Assembly: GCF_016464425.1 (NCBI RefSeq) | Contig: NZ_JADDKQ010000013.1 | Location: 1-64,000 of the forward strand | DNA from: Actinotalea solisilvae | GTDB taxonomy: Bacteria; Actinomycetota; Actinomycetes; Actinomycetales; Cellulomonadaceae | Direction: 5' to 3' | DNA length: 64,000 nt | In this document: one piece after another, positions 1 through 8,967 of the stretch | Layout: each line of letters begins with the position of its first letter | Numbering within the stretch: the stretch's first letter is position 1 | Position numbers and translations under genes: made by a program | Notes under the pieces: model-generated | What the model was told of the DNA's origin: nothing | Seen by the model: the letters and a program-made list of their open reading frames with translations, nothing else | Database searches by the model: none

Positions 1-1
1 G

Positions 2-406
2 AACTCCTGGCTGCACGACAACCTCTACTACCTCCAGGACCCCAACTACGGGAACACCCCCACCCACGACGACAACGTCCAGATCCAGGCCGGCACCAAC
101 ATCACCATCCGCAACTCGGTCCTCGAGGACACCCACAACGCGGCCGTGATGATCACCCAGGACGCCGGCAGGGTCGCCAACTTCACGTTCAGCGGCAACC
201 GCGTCGACAACGGGGCGTGCACCATCAACGTGGCCGAGAAGAGCTACGGGCCGGTCAACGGCCTGCGCATCACCGACAGCACCTTCGGGCTCAACATGGT
301 CCGCTCGCGCTGCGCGATCTCGATGCCGCTCACCACGTCGTCCATCTCGACGGTGACGGGCAACCTCTTCACCGACGGCAGCGTCGTCGCGATCACCCGC
401 GGCTGA
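2..406 (+). CDS. C-terminal part of a right-handed beta-helix (pectate-lyase-like) protein, 5' truncated
   Basis: The window opens inside this gene, so its N-terminus and start are not visible; 134 residues remain before the TGA. The visible part is a run of short strands rich in Asn, Thr and Ile (NITIRNSVLEDTHNAAVMI, then FTFSGNRVDNGACTINV, then LRITDSTF). This is the asparagine-ladder pattern of right-handed parallel beta-helices, as in pectate lyases and other polysaccharide-acting or surface proteins. Two Cys residues (in GACTI and SRCAIS) could form a disulfide, which would fit an exported protein. No catalytic residues can be assigned from the fragment. A strong hairpin follows the stop codon, so this is the last gene of its unit, converging on the PH-domain/hisG operon. 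The fold call is moderately safe; the substrate is unknown. Confidence 0.6.
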   Translation, partial: NSWLHDNLYYLQDPNYGNTPTHDDNVQIQAGTNITIRNSVLEDTHNAAVMITQDAGRVANFTFSGNRVDNGACTINVAEKSYGPVNGLRITDSTFGLNMVRSRCAISMPLTTSSISTVTGNLFTDGSVVAITRG

Positions 407-416
407 CGTCCGCTCT

Positions 417-458
417 CACGACGACGGCCGCGTCCGGGAGGGCGCGGCCGTCGTCGTG
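417..458. terminator. Perfect 16-bp inverted repeat, bidirectional terminator candidate
   Basis: The arms 417-432 and 443-458 are exact inverted repeats (left arm CACGACGACGGCCGCG) around a 10-base loop. The hairpin lies 10 bases after the stop of the beta-helix gene and 27 bases beyond the stop of the convergent membrane-protein gene, so it can end transcription from both sides. It has no clear T-tract, which is common for intrinsic terminators in very GC-rich actinobacteria. Confidence 0.75.
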
Positions 459-484
459 CGCGGTCCGGCGGGCGGCGGGCGCCG

Positions 485-967
485 TCAGTCGTCGCGCGCG
501 GTCGGCGAGTGCAGGGCGACGAGCGTCGCCATGCGCCGCGCCTCGGCGTCGGCGCGCGGGCCGTCGGCCCGCTGCACGCCCATGACGGCGAGCGTGTCGC
601 CGTCGGCCAGGTCGAGCTGCACCCACGGCCGGCCGTGGCCGAAGCGCACGGACACGACCTCGGCCCAGGTGACGCGGCGCGTGAGGAGGAGGTTGCGCAC
701 CGTGACGCCCTCGGCGTCCGGCACCGCGCGGACGCTCGCCTGGCGCCACAGGAACCAGGCGACGAGCGCACCGAACCCCACGATGCCGACGAGGTCGAGC
801 GGCGACTGGCGGTCGGGCGCGACGCGCGGGAGCAGCACCGCGATGCCGATCATCAGCGCCAGCACGAGCGCACCCAGGACGAGCGAGACGACCCGCGCCG
901 CGCGCGGGCGGAACGGTCGGTGCAGCTCGTCCCCGGCGCGCGGTCCGTCGGGCGTCGGCGCGGGCAC
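485..967 (-). CDS. Small PH-domain-like membrane protein (YqeB/DUF-type), function unknown
   Basis: A 160-residue protein starting at a GTG placed 2 bases after the hisG stop, so probably translated in the same operon. After a short polar N-terminus it has two hydrophobic segments (about residues 25-47 and 60-76, the second ending in VAWFLWRQ). A soluble C-terminal domain of roughly 80 residues follows, containing VRNLLLTRRVTWAEVVSVRFG and PWVQLDLADGDTLAVMGVQ. This two-helix plus beta-rich arrangement matches the bacterial PH-like proteins often found beside his genes in actinobacteria. The exact ligand or partner is unknown. A longer in-frame start inside hisG is possible but would overlap the well-conserved hisG C-terminus. 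Confidence 0.7.
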   Translation of the reverse strand: MPAPTPDGPRAGDELHRPFRPRAARVVSLVLGALVLALMIGIAVLLPRVAPDRQSPLDLVGIVGFGALVAWFLWRQASVRAVPDAEGVTVRNLLLTRRVTWAEVVSVRFGHGRPWVQLDLADGDTLAVMGVQRADGPRADAEARRMATLVALHSPTARDD

Positions 968-969
968 GG

Positions 970-1821
970 TCAGAGCCGGCAGGCGTGGATCGACGTCACG
1001 AGGATCGCGCGCGCGCCGACGTCGTACAGGGCGTCCATGACGCGGTTCGTCTCGTCGCGCCGGACCATCGCGCGCACGGCCGCCCACTCGCGGTTGTGCA
1101 GCGGGGACACGGTCGGCGACTCCAGGCCGGGCGTGATCGCGACCGCCTGCTCGACGAGGTGCAGGGGCACGTCGTAGTCCATGAGCACGTACTGGCGCGC
1201 GGTGAGCACGCCCTGCAGGCGCCGGGTGAGGACGTCGAGCCCCGCGGGCTCGTCGACGTCGCTGCGGCGCACGAGCACCGCCTCCGAGCGCAGGATCGGG
1301 TCGCCGAACACCTCGAGGCCCGCGGCCCGCAGGGTGGTGCCGGTCTCGACGACGTCGGCGATGACGTCGGCCACACCCAGCTGGATCGCGGTCTCGACAG
1401 CGCCGTCGAGCCGCACGATCTCGCGCGCCTGGACGCCGTGCGCCCGCAGGTGGGCCGCGACGAGCACGGGGTAGGACGACGCCACGCGCCGGCCGGCGAC
1501 GTCGCGCACGCCCGAGGGTCCCTCGGTCGCCGGCGCGGCGAAGCGGAAGGTCGAGCGCGCGAAGCCGAGCGGCAGGTGCTCGACCGCGGGCGACGCCGAG
1601 TCGAGCAGCAGGTCGCGGCCGGTCACGCCGACGTCGACCGTGCCCGCACCCACGTACACCGCGATGTCGCGCGGGCGCAGGAAGAAGAACTCGACGTCGT
1701 TGTCCGGGTCGGGCAGCACGAGCTCGCGGGAGTCGCGCCGCTGGCGGTAGCCCGCCTCGCGGAGCATCTCGGCGGCGGGCTCGGAGAGCGAGCCCTTGTT
1801 GGGGACGGCGATGCGGAGCAC
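970..1821 (-). CDS. hisG: ATP phosphoribosyltransferase HisG (long form)
   Basis: Catalyses the first step of histidine biosynthesis, joining ATP and PRPP to give phosphoribosyl-ATP in the cytoplasm. The protein has 283 residues and starts [15 protein letters not shown], typical of the family. The PRPP-binding stretch [14 protein letters not shown] lies at about residues 152-165. The length and the extra C-terminal domain (about residues 210-283) fit the long, histidine-inhibited form, which does not need the HisZ regulatory subunit. It is about 58 bases downstream of hisE, which catalyses the next reaction, a pairing also seen in mycobacteria. Feedback inhibition by histidine is expected from the family, not shown by the sequence. 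Confidence 0.96.
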   Translation of the reverse strand: MLRIAVPNKGSLSEPAAEMLREAGYRQRRDSRELVLPDPDNDVEFFFLRPRDIAVYVGAGTVDVGVTGRDLLLDSASPAVEHLPLGFARSTFRFAAPATEGPSGVRDVAGRRVASSYPVLVAAHLRAHGVQAREIVRLDGAVETAIQLGVADVIADVVETGTTLRAAGLEVFGDPILRSEAVLVRRSDVDEPAGLDVLTRRLQGVLTARQYVLMDYDVPLHLVEQAVAITPGLESPTVSPLHNREWAAVRAMVRRDETNRVMDALYDVGARAILVTSIHACRL

Positions 1822-1879
1822 GGGGTCCTTCGTTCGGGTCGTGGCGTGGGTGCGTGCAGGGCGCGCAGCGGGGCGCGGC

Positions 1880-2143
1880 TCAGAGGTGGGCGTACACGTC
1901 CTCGAGCGTGAGCCCGCGGGCGATCATGAGCACCTGCAGGTGGTAGAGCAGCTGGGAGATCTCCTCCGCGGTGCGCTCGGCGCCCTCGTGCTCGGCGGCC
2001 ATCCACACCTCGGCGGCCTCCTCGACGATCTTCTTGCCGATGGCGTGGACCCCGGCGTCGAGCTCGGCGACGGTGCCGGAGCCCGCCGGACGGGTGGTCG
2101 CCTTCTCGGCGAGCTCGGAGAACAGGGAGTCGAACGTCTTCAC
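1880..2143 (-). CDS. hisE: Phosphoribosyl-ATP pyrophosphohydrolase HisE
   Basis: An 87-residue protein that hydrolyses phosphoribosyl-ATP to phosphoribosyl-AMP, the second step of histidine synthesis. It begins at a GTG ([14 protein letters not shown]). It carries the MazG-like helical core with the metal-binding acidic motif [14 protein letters not shown] at about residues 37-50 and the family's [14 protein letters not shown] helix at 60-73. Length is normal for a stand-alone HisE. It is not fused to HisI, which is not in this window. hisG follows in the same direction. The pnuC/ribM stop codon lies 11 bases upstream, so his and rib transcription could be continuous. Confidence 0.95.
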   Translation of the reverse strand: MKTFDSLFSELAEKATTRPAGSGTVAELDAGVHAIGKKIVEEAAEVWMAAEHEGAERTAEEISQLLYHLQVLMIARGLTLEDVYAHL

Positions 2144-2154
2144 GACGCCAGAGC

Positions 2155-2868
2155 CTAGACGCCCTCGCGGTCGGGGGCCGGGCCGTCCACCCCGAGCGTG
2201 CCCGCGCCCGCCGACGCGGTGACCGCCTCGGGCCGGCCCGCCCGCTGCGCGCGCAACCACACGGTGAACCCGTAGAGCACGACCCCGCCGTAGACCGCGT
2301 AGAGGACCGCCGACGGGTAGTACCCCGCCTGGAGCAGCAGGGGCACGCCGACGACGTCGACCGCGATCCACACGAGCCAGAACTCGGTCCACCCGCGCGC
2401 CATGCCGTACGTCGCGAGCAGGCTCCCCGTGAAGATCCACGCGTCGGCCCACGGGCCCCACGAGCCCAGCGCGCCGAAGACGAGCGCGAAGACCACCGTG
2501 CCCACGGCGGCGCCCACGAGCAGCTGGAGCCGTCCGCGCGTGCCCGCCCAGGTCGGGACGATGGCCGGCCCGTCGCCCTCGCCCTGGGCCTGGCGCCAGC
2601 GCACCCAGCCGTACACGGCGACGACCACGAAGAAGACCTGGCGGCCCGCCTGGCCGTAGAGGTCCTTCGCCTGCGGCGTGTCGAAGACCCCGCCGAGGAA
2701 CACCGTGAACAGGAGCACGTTGCCGACGATCCCCACGGGCCACGCCCACACGCGCCGGCGCATCCCGCCCACGGCCGACGCGAGCCCGAAGAGGTTGCCG
2801 ATCACCTCGCGCCAGAGGATGGGGTGGCCGGCGACCGAGAGCTGGGCGTCGAAGAGCCAGTCGAGCAT
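2155..2868 (-). CDS. ribM: PnuC-family transporter, probably riboflavin transporter RibM/PnuX
   Basis: A 237-residue integral membrane protein with about seven hydrophobic segments and the PnuC-family core ([14 protein letters not shown] near the N-terminus, [17 protein letters not shown] near the C-terminus). PnuC proteins usually move nicotinamide riboside. In actinobacteria, however, family members encoded in FMN-riboswitch-controlled rib operons (RibM/PnuX) import riboflavin. This gene is the last of ribD-ribE-ribBA-ribH-pnuC, and its ATG overlaps the ribH stop (TGATG), so a riboflavin role is the better inference. The C-terminus after the last helix is short and rich in Pro, Gly and Asp. 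Family membership is clear; the substrate is inferred from context. Confidence 0.85.
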   Translation of the reverse strand: MLDWLFDAQLSVAGHPILWREVIGNLFGLASAVGGMRRRVWAWPVGIVGNVLLFTVFLGGVFDTPQAKDLYGQAGRQVFFVVVAVYGWVRWRQAQGEGDGPAIVPTWAGTRGRLQLLVGAAVGTVVFALVFGALGSWGPWADAWIFTGSLLATYGMARGWTEFWLVWIAVDVVGVPLLLQAGYYPSAVLYAVYGGVVLYGFTVWLRAQRAGRPEAVTASAGAGTLGVDGPAPDREGV

Positions 2869-3335
2869 CACAGGCCCCGCAGCGCGAGCACCGTCGCGAC
2901 CGCGGCCTCGGCGGCCTCGGCACCCTTGTCCTCGCTCGAGCCCGGCAGGCCCGCGCGGTCGAGCGCCTGGGCCTCGTCGTCGCACGTCAGCAGGCCGAAG
3001 CCGACCGGGACGCCCGTGCGCACGGCGACGTCCGTGAGGCCCTGCGTGGCCGCCGAGCAGACGTAGTCGAAGTGGGGGGTGCCCCCGCGGATGACGACGC
3101 CGAGGGCGACGACGGCGTCGACGCCCGTGCGCGCGACGCGGCCCGCGGCGACCGGCAGCTCGAACGACCCCGGGACGCGCAGCAGGCGCACGTCCGTGAC
3201 GTTCGCGGCCGCCAGCGCACGCTGCGCGCCGGCGACGAGCCCGTCCATGACCTCGGTGTGCCAGCTCGCGGCGACGACGGTGACGCGCAGGCCCGTGCCG
3301 TCCAGGGTGAGTCGTGGTGCGCCGGCTCCGCTCAT
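2868..3335 (-). CDS. ribH: 6,7-dimethyl-8-ribityllumazine synthase
   Basis: Condenses 3,4-dihydroxy-2-butanone 4-phosphate with 5-amino-6-ribitylaminouracil to form lumazine, the penultimate step of riboflavin synthesis. It has 155 residues, normal length. Family motifs are visible: the ribityl-binding segment VPGSFELP (about 54-61) and [18 protein letters not shown] (about 76-93), which contains the catalytic His at about residue 88. Its ATG overlaps the ribBA stop (ATGA), so translation is probably coupled to ribBA, which makes one of its two substrates. The gene belongs to the FMN-riboswitch operon. Confidence 0.97.
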   Translation of the reverse strand: MSGAGAPRLTLDGTGLRVTVVAASWHTEVMDGLVAGAQRALAAANVTDVRLLRVPGSFELPVAAGRVARTGVDAVVALGVVIRGGTPHFDYVCSAATQGLTDVAVRTGVPVGFGLLTCDDEAQALDRAGLPGSSEDKGAEAAEAAVATVLALRGL

Positions 3336-4594
3336 CGCGGGTCCTCCTCGGGGGTGCCGTGGTGGGTGAGCAGGTGGCCCATCGCCACCGCCTTGGTGCG
3401 CAGGTACGCGGCGTTCTCGACGGTGCGTCCCACCTCGAGCGGGACCACCTCGTCGACGACGACGCCGTGGGCCTCGAGGCCCGTGACCTTCGCGGGGTTG
3501 TTGGTCAGCAGGCGCACGCGCGCCAGGCCGAGGTCGGCGAGCACGGCCGCGGCCGCGCCGTACTCGCGGCGGTCAGCGGGCAGGCCGAGCTCGAGGTTCG
3601 CCTCGACCGTGTCGCGGCCCTCGTCCTGGAGCGCGTACGCCTCGATCTTCGCGAGCAGCCCGATGCCGCGGCCCTCGTGCCCGCGCAGGTACACGACCGC
3701 ACCGCCCTCGTGCGCGACGCGCTCGAGCGCCGCGTCGAGCTGGGGGCCACAGTCGCACCGCAGCGAGCCGAAGGCGTCGCCCGTGAGGCACTCGGAGTGG
3801 ACCCGGACGGCCGGCACGGGCGCCGCGTCGGCGACCTCGGCCGGCACGAGCGCGACGTGCCCCGCGCCGGTGCTGAGGTCGCGGTAGCCGTGCACGTGGA
3901 AGACGCCGTGGCGCGTGGGCAGGCGCGCCGTCCCCGTCGCGTGCACGCGGGCACGGGGCGGCGCGGCGTCGGGCACGGCGTCGTCGTGCTCGCGGCGCCA
4001 GGCGACGAGGTCCTGGATCGTCAGCAGGACGAGGCCCTCGGTCGCCGCGAGGGCGGCCGCGTCGTCGAGACGCATCATCGTGCCGTCGTCGTGCACGAGC
4101 TCCGCGATGCCGGCGACCGGCTCGAGCCCGGCGAGGCGGCACAGGTCGACGGCGGCCTCGGTGTGCCCGCCGCGGTGCAGGACGCCGCCCGGCACGGCGC
4201 GGAGCGGGAGCACGTGGCCGGGCCGGATGACGCTCTGCGGCCCGGCCGCCGGGTCGGCGAGGACGCGCAGCGTGTGCGCGCGGTCGGCGGCCGAGATGCC
4301 CGTCGTGACGCCGTCGGCGGCGTCGACGGTGACGGTGTAGGCCGTGCGCCGCGGGTCCTGGCTGTGCGGCACCATGAGCGGGAGCTCGAGCGCGTCGGCG
4401 CGGGCCGCGGGCATCGGCGCGCACAGGTAGCCCGACGAGTGCCGGATCGTCCACGCGACCCACTCGGGCGTCGCGGACTGCGCCGCGAGCACGACGTCGG
4501 CCTCGTTCTCGCGGTCCGGGGAGTCGGCGACGAGCACGGGTCGGCCGCGCCGCAGCTCGGCCAGAGCCTCCTCGACCGTGCCCAGCCGGATCAC
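3332..4594 (-). CDS. ribBA: Bifunctional 3,4-dihydroxy-2-butanone-4-phosphate synthase / GTP cyclohydrolase II
   Basis: A 420-residue fusion supplying both riboflavin precursors. The N-terminal RibB half has the acidic metal-binding loop DRENEAD (about 27-33) and the conserved HTEAAVDL (about 144-151). The C-terminal RibA half has the zinc cysteines in [17 protein letters not shown] (Cys at about 269, 280 and 282) and the [10 protein letters not shown] motif (about 304-313). The start is a GTG overlapping the riboflavin synthase stop (GTGA); the reading frame stays open further upstream, but that part is antisense-like sequence within ribE. It is the third gene of the rib operon and overlaps ribH downstream. 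Confidence 0.96.
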   Translation of the reverse strand: MIRLGTVEEALAELRRGRPVLVADSPDRENEADVVLAAQSATPEWVAWTIRHSSGYLCAPMPAARADALELPLMVPHSQDPRRTAYTVTVDAADGVTTGISAADRAHTLRVLADPAAGPQSVIRPGHVLPLRAVPGGVLHRGGHTEAAVDLCRLAGLEPVAGIAELVHDDGTMMRLDDAAALAATEGLVLLTIQDLVAWRREHDDAVPDAAPPRARVHATGTARLPTRHGVFHVHGYRDLSTGAGHVALVPAEVADAAPVPAVRVHSECLTGDAFGSLRCDCGPQLDAALERVAHEGGAVVYLRGHEGRGIGLLAKIEAYALQDEGRDTVEANLELGLPADRREYGAAAAVLADLGLARVRLLTNNPAKVTGLEAHGVVVDEVVPLEVGRTVENAAYLRTKAVAMGHLLTHHGTPEEDPR

Positions 4595-5196
4595 GCGGGT
4601 CCCCCGGCGCGGCCGCCCAGCAGCCGCTCCACGTACTTGGCGACGACGTCCACCTCGAGGTTGACGGTGTCCCCGGGCACGAGCGCGCCGAGCGTCGTCG
4701 CGGCGAGCGTCGTGGGGATGAGCGAGACGCCGAACGAGGCGTCGTCCACGCCCGTCACCGTGAGCGAGACGCCGCCCACGGCGATCGAGCCCTTCTCCGC
4801 GACGTAGCGCGCGAGCCCGGCCGGGAGCGCGAACCGCAGGTCGTCCCAGCGCGGCCCCGGCGCGCGCGAGAGCAGGGTGCCCGTGCCGTCCACGTGGCCC
4901 TGGACGAGGTGCCCGTCGAGCCGGCCGTCCGCGCGCACGGCGCGCTCGAGGTTCACGGCGGCCCCGGGGACGAGCCCTCCGAGCGTGCTGCGCGCGAGGG
5001 TCTCCGGCATGGCGTCGACGCCGAACGCGTCGCCGTCGAGGTCGGTGACCGTGAGGCAGACCCCGTCGACGGCGATCGAGTCGCCCAGACGCGTGCCCTG
5101 GGTGACGACGGCGCCGCGCAGCGTGAGGCGCGCGTCCTGCCCGCCGCGGTCGACCGCGACGACCGTGCCGATCTCCTCGACGATCCCGGTGAACAT
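4591..5196 (-). CDS. ribE: Riboflavin synthase alpha chain
   Basis: Converts two lumazine molecules into riboflavin plus the pyrimidine that is recycled by RibH. The 201-residue protein starts MFTGIVEEIGTV, the hallmark N-terminus that contributes to the active site at the subunit interface. It consists of two homologous barrels: compare SIAVDGVCLTVTDLDGDAFGV in the first half with SIAVGGVSLTVTGVDDASFGV in the second. Only the first barrel keeps the Cys, as is usual. The linker NLERAVRADGRLDGHLVQG fits the family. Its ATG directly abuts the ribD stop (TAGATG). Confidence 0.97.
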   Translation of the reverse strand: MFTGIVEEIGTVVAVDRGGQDARLTLRGAVVTQGTRLGDSIAVDGVCLTVTDLDGDAFGVDAMPETLARSTLGGLVPGAAVNLERAVRADGRLDGHLVQGHVDGTGTLLSRAPGPRWDDLRFALPAGLARYVAEKGSIAVGGVSLTVTGVDDASFGVSLIPTTLAATTLGALVPGDTVNLEVDVVAKYVERLLGGRAGGPA

Positions 5197-6363
5197 CTAG
5201 CTCTCCTCGTGGGGGGTGCGCTGGTGGTGGGGCACGGGCTGGTGCTGGGGCACGGGCTGGTGCTGGGGCGCGGCCTGGTCGTGGGGCGCGGGCCGGTCGT
5301 CCAGCGGGTGCCGGACGTCGGCCACGAGCAGGACGTCGGGGCCGAGCACGCGCAGCGACCTCGGCCGCAGCCGGAACGCGTCGTCGATCGAGGCGATGCC
5401 CAGGTCGGCGACGGCGGCGGGGCCGGCGCCCAGCAGGACGGGTGCGAGGTAGGCGTGCACCTCGTCGACGAGGCCCACGCGCAGGAACGCGGCGGCGAGC
5501 GTCGGGCCGCCCTCCACGAGCAGGTGGCGGACCTCGCGCTCGGCGAGCCGCGCCAGGACGGCGGCGAGGTCGCGCGTGGGCTCGACGACGAGCGGCCCGC
5601 CCGGCCCGCGCAGGCGCGCCCCGTCGGGCACGGGCGTCGACCCGACGACGACGCGCAGGGGCTGGTGGGCCGCGAGGTCGCCGTCGGCCGTGCGTGCCGT
5701 GAGCGCGGGGTCGTCGGCGAGCACGGTCCCGGTGCCGACCGCGATGGCGTCGACCTCGCCGCGCAGCGCGTGCGCGTGCGCGCGGGCCTCGTCGGACGTG
5801 ATCCACCGGCTCGAGCCGTCCGCGGCGGCGACGCGCCCGTCGAGCGTCGTCGCGAGCTTGAGCGTGACGAAGGGCCGGCCGGTGCGCACGGCGTGCAGCC
5901 ACACGCGCAGCAGCGCCTCCCCCGCGTCCTCCCGCACGCCGCCGACGACGTCGACGCCCGCGGCCCGGAGGGCGGCGCCCCCGCCGGCCGCCGCAGGGTT
6001 CGGGTCGTCCACCGCGTGCACGACGCGCGCGATCCCGTGCTCGATCAGGAGCGCCGCGCACGGCGAGGTCCGCCCCGTGTGCGCGCACGGCTCGAGGGTC
6101 ACGACCGCCGTCGCCCCGCGGAGGTCCTCGCCCGCGGCCCGGGCCGTGGCGACCGCGGCCGCCTCTGCGTGCGGCGTCCCCGCCCCCTCGTGGCGGCCCT
6201 CGCCGAGCGTGCGCCCGTCGGGCGCGAGCAGCACGGCGCCGACGCGCGGGTTGGGCCCGTGGGCGGGCCCGCCGGCGGCGAGCTCGAGGGCGCGGTCCAT
6301 CGCGGCGAGCTCGGCGGGGCTGGCCCCGGGCGGGGTCGGCGCGGCCGTCGTCGGTGCGGTCAC
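5197..6363 (-). CDS. ribD: Bifunctional diaminohydroxyphosphoribosylaminopyrimidine deaminase / uracil reductase
   Basis: Carries out the deamination and reduction steps after GTP cyclohydrolase II. The deaminase half has the zinc site HAE (about 65-67) and PC...C (Cys at about 93 and 102). The reductase half includes FVTLKLATTLDGRVA and the NADPH-site region HLLVEGGPTLAAAFL. I chose the GTG at 6363 because GGGAGG lies 5 bases upstream; another in-frame GTG at 6369 is only two codons longer but sits almost on the Shine-Dalgarno sequence. The gene is first behind the FMN riboswitch. The last 25 or so residues are an odd His/Gln/Pro tail encoded by an 18-bp tandem repeat and lie outside the conserved domain. 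Confidence 0.95.
   Translation of the reverse strand: MTAPTTAAPTPPGASPAELAAMDRALELAAGGPAHGPNPRVGAVLLAPDGRTLGEGRHEGAGTPHAEAAAVATARAAGEDLRGATAVVTLEPCAHTGRTSPCAALLIEHGIARVVHAVDDPNPAAAGGGAALRAAGVDVVGGVREDAGEALLRVWLHAVRTGRPFVTLKLATTLDGRVAAADGSSRWITSDEARAHAHALRGEVDAIAVGTGTVLADDPALTARTADGDLAAHQPLRVVVGSTPVPDGARLRGPGGPLVVEPTRDLAAVLARLAEREVRHLLVEGGPTLAAAFLRVGLVDEVHAYLAPVLLGAGPAAVADLGIASIDDAFRLRPRSLRVLGPDVLLVADVRHPLDDRPAPHDQAAPQHQPVPQHQPVPHHQRTPHEES
5220..5299. repeat. 18-bp tandem repeat within the 3' end of ribD
   Basis: About four and a half copies of an 18-base unit (plus strand GCTGGTGCTGGGGCACGG and variants) run from 5220, with unit starts at 5220, 5238, 5256 and 5274 and a decayed partial copy from 5292. 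On the coding strand the unit encodes a six-residue repeat of the type QHQPVP. The copies lie just before the ribD stop. They look like recent slippage expansion of a dispensable C-terminal tail. Confidence 0.85.
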
Positions 6364-6451
6364 GGTCACCTCCCTCGAGCGCTCAGCTCCGGGGGTGCGC
6401 GACGGGTCGCGAGGACGTCACGGCGGCACCGTCGTGTGCCGTCGCCGACGC

Positions 6452-6606
6452 CACGTGCTTCCTCCCATCCGGACTTTCACCGTCGGTCCTGGAGTTCCAC
6501 CAGGTCAACCGTCCCCGCTCGTCCCGGCACCGAGGTGCCGGCACGGTCGTGGACGGGTCGCGGACTGTCACCGCCGGCTCGGACTTTCACCGACCCCGGA
6601 GCACGT
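6452..6606 (-). promoter_or_regulatory. FMN riboswitch (RFN element)
   Basis: The minus strand carries the conserved RFN blocks in order. The 5' part, GGGGTCGGTGAAAGTCCGA, lies at about 6600-6580. The ACCTGG/CCAGG hairpin region is near 6485-6505. The 3' block GACGGTGAAAGTCCGGATGG lies at about 6485-6466. The closing P1 stem can form between ACGTGCTCC (about 6606-6598) and GGAGGAAGCACGT (about 6466-6454). FMN binding is expected to turn off the ribD-ribE-ribBA-ribH-ribM operon beginning about 90 bases downstream. No U-rich terminator follows; a small hairpin (CGGCAC/GTGCCG) precedes the ribD Shine-Dalgarno sequence, so control may be at translation or by Rho. A possible -10 (CACACT) lies near 6622-6627. 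Confidence 0.95.
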
Positions 6607-6677
6607 ACGTGTTCGGCCGCCAGTGTGCCACAGGGAGCGGAGCGTCCTCGCAGGCGCCCGCGGAGGGCCTGGGGCGG

Positions 6678-7346
6678 TCAGGCGTGCCGGTGCGCGGCGG
6701 CGGCGAGGCGCCGCAGGTCGTCGATCGCCACGGCCGCGTCGTCGGCACCGTAGACGGCCGATCCGGCGACGAAGACGTTCGCCCCCGCCTCGGCCGCGCG
6801 CTCGACGGTCTCGGTGGAGATCCCGCCGTCGACCTCGACCCAGACGTCGAGGCCCGCCTCCTCGACCGCGCGGCGCGCCCGGCGGATCTTCGGCAGCGTC
6901 ACGTCGAGGAACGACTGGCCGCCGAACCCGGGCTCGACGGTCATGACGAGCACCATGTCGACCTCGGGCAGCAGGTCGACGAACGGCTCGACCGGGGTGG
7001 CGGGTCGCAGCGCGAGCCCGGCGCGCGCGCCGAGGCGCCGCAGCTCGCGGGCGAGGCGCACGGGGGCGCGCGCGGCCTCGGCGTGGAAGGTCACCGAGGC
7101 GGCGCCCGCCTCGGCGAACCCGGGCGCCCAGCGGTCCGGGTCCTCGATCATGAGGTGGGTGTCCACGGGCACGGGCGACACCTGCACGAGCCGCTCGACC
7201 ACCGGCAGGCCGAGCGTGAGGTTCGGCACGAAGTGCTGGTCCATGACGTCGACGTGGACCATGTCGGCGGTCGCGACCCGGCCGAGGTCCCGCTCGAGGT
7301 TCGCGAAGTCGGCCGACAGGATGCTGGGCGAGATGAGGACGTCCAT
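6678..7346 (-). CDS. rpe: Ribulose-phosphate 3-epimerase
   Basis: Interconverts ribulose 5-phosphate and xylulose 5-phosphate in the pentose phosphate pathway; ribulose 5-phosphate is also the substrate of RibB encoded downstream. The protein has 222 residues with a TIM-barrel layout: [14 protein letters not shown] at the N-terminus, [18 protein letters not shown] with the metal ligands His and Asp, [19 protein letters not shown], and the second catalytic Asp in VEVDGGIS. The usual Gly in VMDGHF is Gln here; metal and catalytic residues are intact. It follows rsmB after 28 bases and precedes the FMN riboswitch, so it is probably co-transcribed with rsmB/fmt rather than under riboswitch control. 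Confidence 0.96.
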   Translation of the reverse strand: MDVLISPSILSADFANLERDLGRVATADMVHVDVMDQHFVPNLTLGLPVVERLVQVSPVPVDTHLMIEDPDRWAPGFAEAGAASVTFHAEAARAPVRLARELRRLGARAGLALRPATPVEPFVDLLPEVDMVLVMTVEPGFGGQSFLDVTLPKIRRARRAVEEAGLDVWVEVDGGISTETVERAAEAGANVFVAGSAVYGADDAAVAIDDLRRLAAAAHRHA

Positions 7347-7374
7347 GCCGACAGTCTGGCGCAGCGTGCGCGGC

Positions 7375-8967
7375 TCAGGTGCGGCGCAGCAGCGCGAGGT
7401 GCATCGCGTCGGTGCCGTGCACGTGGGGCCAGAGCTGGACCCACGGGCCGGGCCCCAGCTCGATCGGCCCGCCGACCACGGCGCGCACCGCCTCGCGCGC
7501 GTCCAGCTGCTCGACGTCGTCGCGACGGCGCAGCACGTCCGTGACGACGAGCTGCGTCTCGGCGACGTGCGGCGAGCACGTCACGTACGCGACGACGCCC
7601 CCGGGGCGCACCGCGTCCAGCGCCGACGCCAGGAGCCGGCGCTGGAGCTCGGTGAGCGGGCCGATGTCGGCGGGCGCGCGCCGCCACCGCGCCTCGGGCC
7701 GCCGCCGCAGCGCGCCGAGGCCGGTGCACGGTGCGTCGACGAGCACGCGGTCGTACGACGCCGGCTCCTGCGCACCCACGGTCCGGCCGTCCGCGCAGCG
7801 CACCTCGACCACGCCCTCCGGCAGCGCGGCGACCGCCGCGCGCACGAGTCCCGCGCGGTGCGGCTGGACCTCGTTGGCGACGAGCGTCGCCCCCCGGCCC
7901 GCGGCGAGGGCGCCGAGGAGCGCGGACTTCCCGCCGGGACCCGCGCACAGGTCGAGCCACCGCGCGTCCTCGCCCGCGACCTCGGCCGCGGCCAGGGCGA
8001 GCGCGACGAGCTGGCTGCCCTCGTCCTGGACGCCCGCTCGACCCTCGCGGACACCCGGCACGTCCGCCGGGTCGCCGCCCGCGAGCACGACCGCCGTCGG
8101 CGCCCACCGGCCCGGTGCCGCGGAGGGCGCGGCCTCGAGGAGCGCCGACCGGTCCGCGAGCCCGGGGCGGGCGACGAGCGTCACGGCGGGCGCGGCGTTG
8201 TCGGCCTCGAGCAGCGCGTCGAGCTCGGACCCGTCGCGCGCGTCGGCCACGAGCGCCTGCCGCAGCGCCCGCACGACCCACCCCGGGTGGCTGTGGACCA
8301 CCGCGGCGCGGTCGAGGGGGTCGGCCCCCGCCGCCTCGGCGACCCGGTCGAGCCACAGGTCGAGCGGGGCGGTCGACACCTGCCGGAGCACGGCGTTCGC
8401 GAACTGGGCCGGCCCGGCGCCGATGCGTCCGCGCACGAGGCCGACCGTCATGGAGACCGCCGCGTGCGCGGGGACGCGCATCCCGAGGAGCTGGTGCACA
8501 CCGAGGCGCAGCGCGTCGAGCACGGGCGGGTCGATCGCCGTCGTCGGCCGCCTCGCGGCGATCTCGACGACGGCGTCGTACCGGCCCTGCAGGCGCAGCG
8601 TCCCGTACGCGAGCTCGGTCGCGAAGGCCGCGTCCCGGCCGCGGATCCCCCGCTGGCGCAGGAGGGGCGGCAGCACGAGGTTGGCGTACGCGTCGGACTC
8701 CGCGACCTCGCGCAGCACGTCGAACGCCGCGAGCCGCGCCGCGTCACCCGTCCTCGCGCGCTCCGCGGGTGCCTGGGCCCCGCGGGCGACGTCGCCCGTG
8801 AGCCGCGCGCGACCCCGCTGACGACCGGCCGCGTCGCGCCCCTCGTCCCGGGGCGGGCGTCCCTGGTCGCGGCCGCGCGGACCCGTGCCGCGGGCGTCCT
8901 CGCGGCGTCCCTCGCCGCCCGGCCCGCCCTCGCCGCGCCGGCCCGCCCGGCCGTGCCGGTCGCTCAC
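7375..8967 (-). CDS. rsmB: 16S rRNA m5C967 methyltransferase RsmB with an RG-rich N-terminal extension
   Basis: An S-adenosylmethionine-dependent methyltransferase of the RsmB/NOP family. The N-terminal NusB-like domain begins near residue 75 ([23 protein letters not shown]). The catalytic domain has the SAM loop [15 protein letters not shown], the motif [20 protein letters not shown] and the catalytic TCSPH Cys. The GTG start overlaps the fmt stop (GTGA), giving 530 residues, longer than the 430-470 typical of the family. The excess is a low-complexity segment of about 65 residues rich in Arg, Gly, Asp and Glu. A later start would remove it, but none is as well coupled. Residue target is inferred from the family. 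Confidence 0.92.
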   Translation of the reverse strand: MSDRHGRAGRRGEGGPGGEGRREDARGTGPRGRDQGRPPRDEGRDAAGRQRGRARLTGDVARGAQAPAERARTGDAARLAAFDVLREVAESDAYANLVLPPLLRQRGIRGRDAAFATELAYGTLRLQGRYDAVVEIAARRPTTAIDPPVLDALRLGVHQLLGMRVPAHAAVSMTVGLVRGRIGAGPAQFANAVLRQVSTAPLDLWLDRVAEAAGADPLDRAAVVHSHPGWVVRALRQALVADARDGSELDALLEADNAAPAVTLVARPGLADRSALLEAAPSAAPGRWAPTAVVLAGGDPADVPGVREGRAGVQDEGSQLVALALAAAEVAGEDARWLDLCAGPGGKSALLGALAAGRGATLVANEVQPHRAGLVRAAVAALPEGVVEVRCADGRTVGAQEPASYDRVLVDAPCTGLGALRRRPEARWRRAPADIGPLTELQRRLLASALDAVRPGGVVAYVTCSPHVAETQLVVTDVLRRRDDVEQLDAREAVRAVVGGPIELGPGPWVQLWPHVHGTDAMHLALLRRT

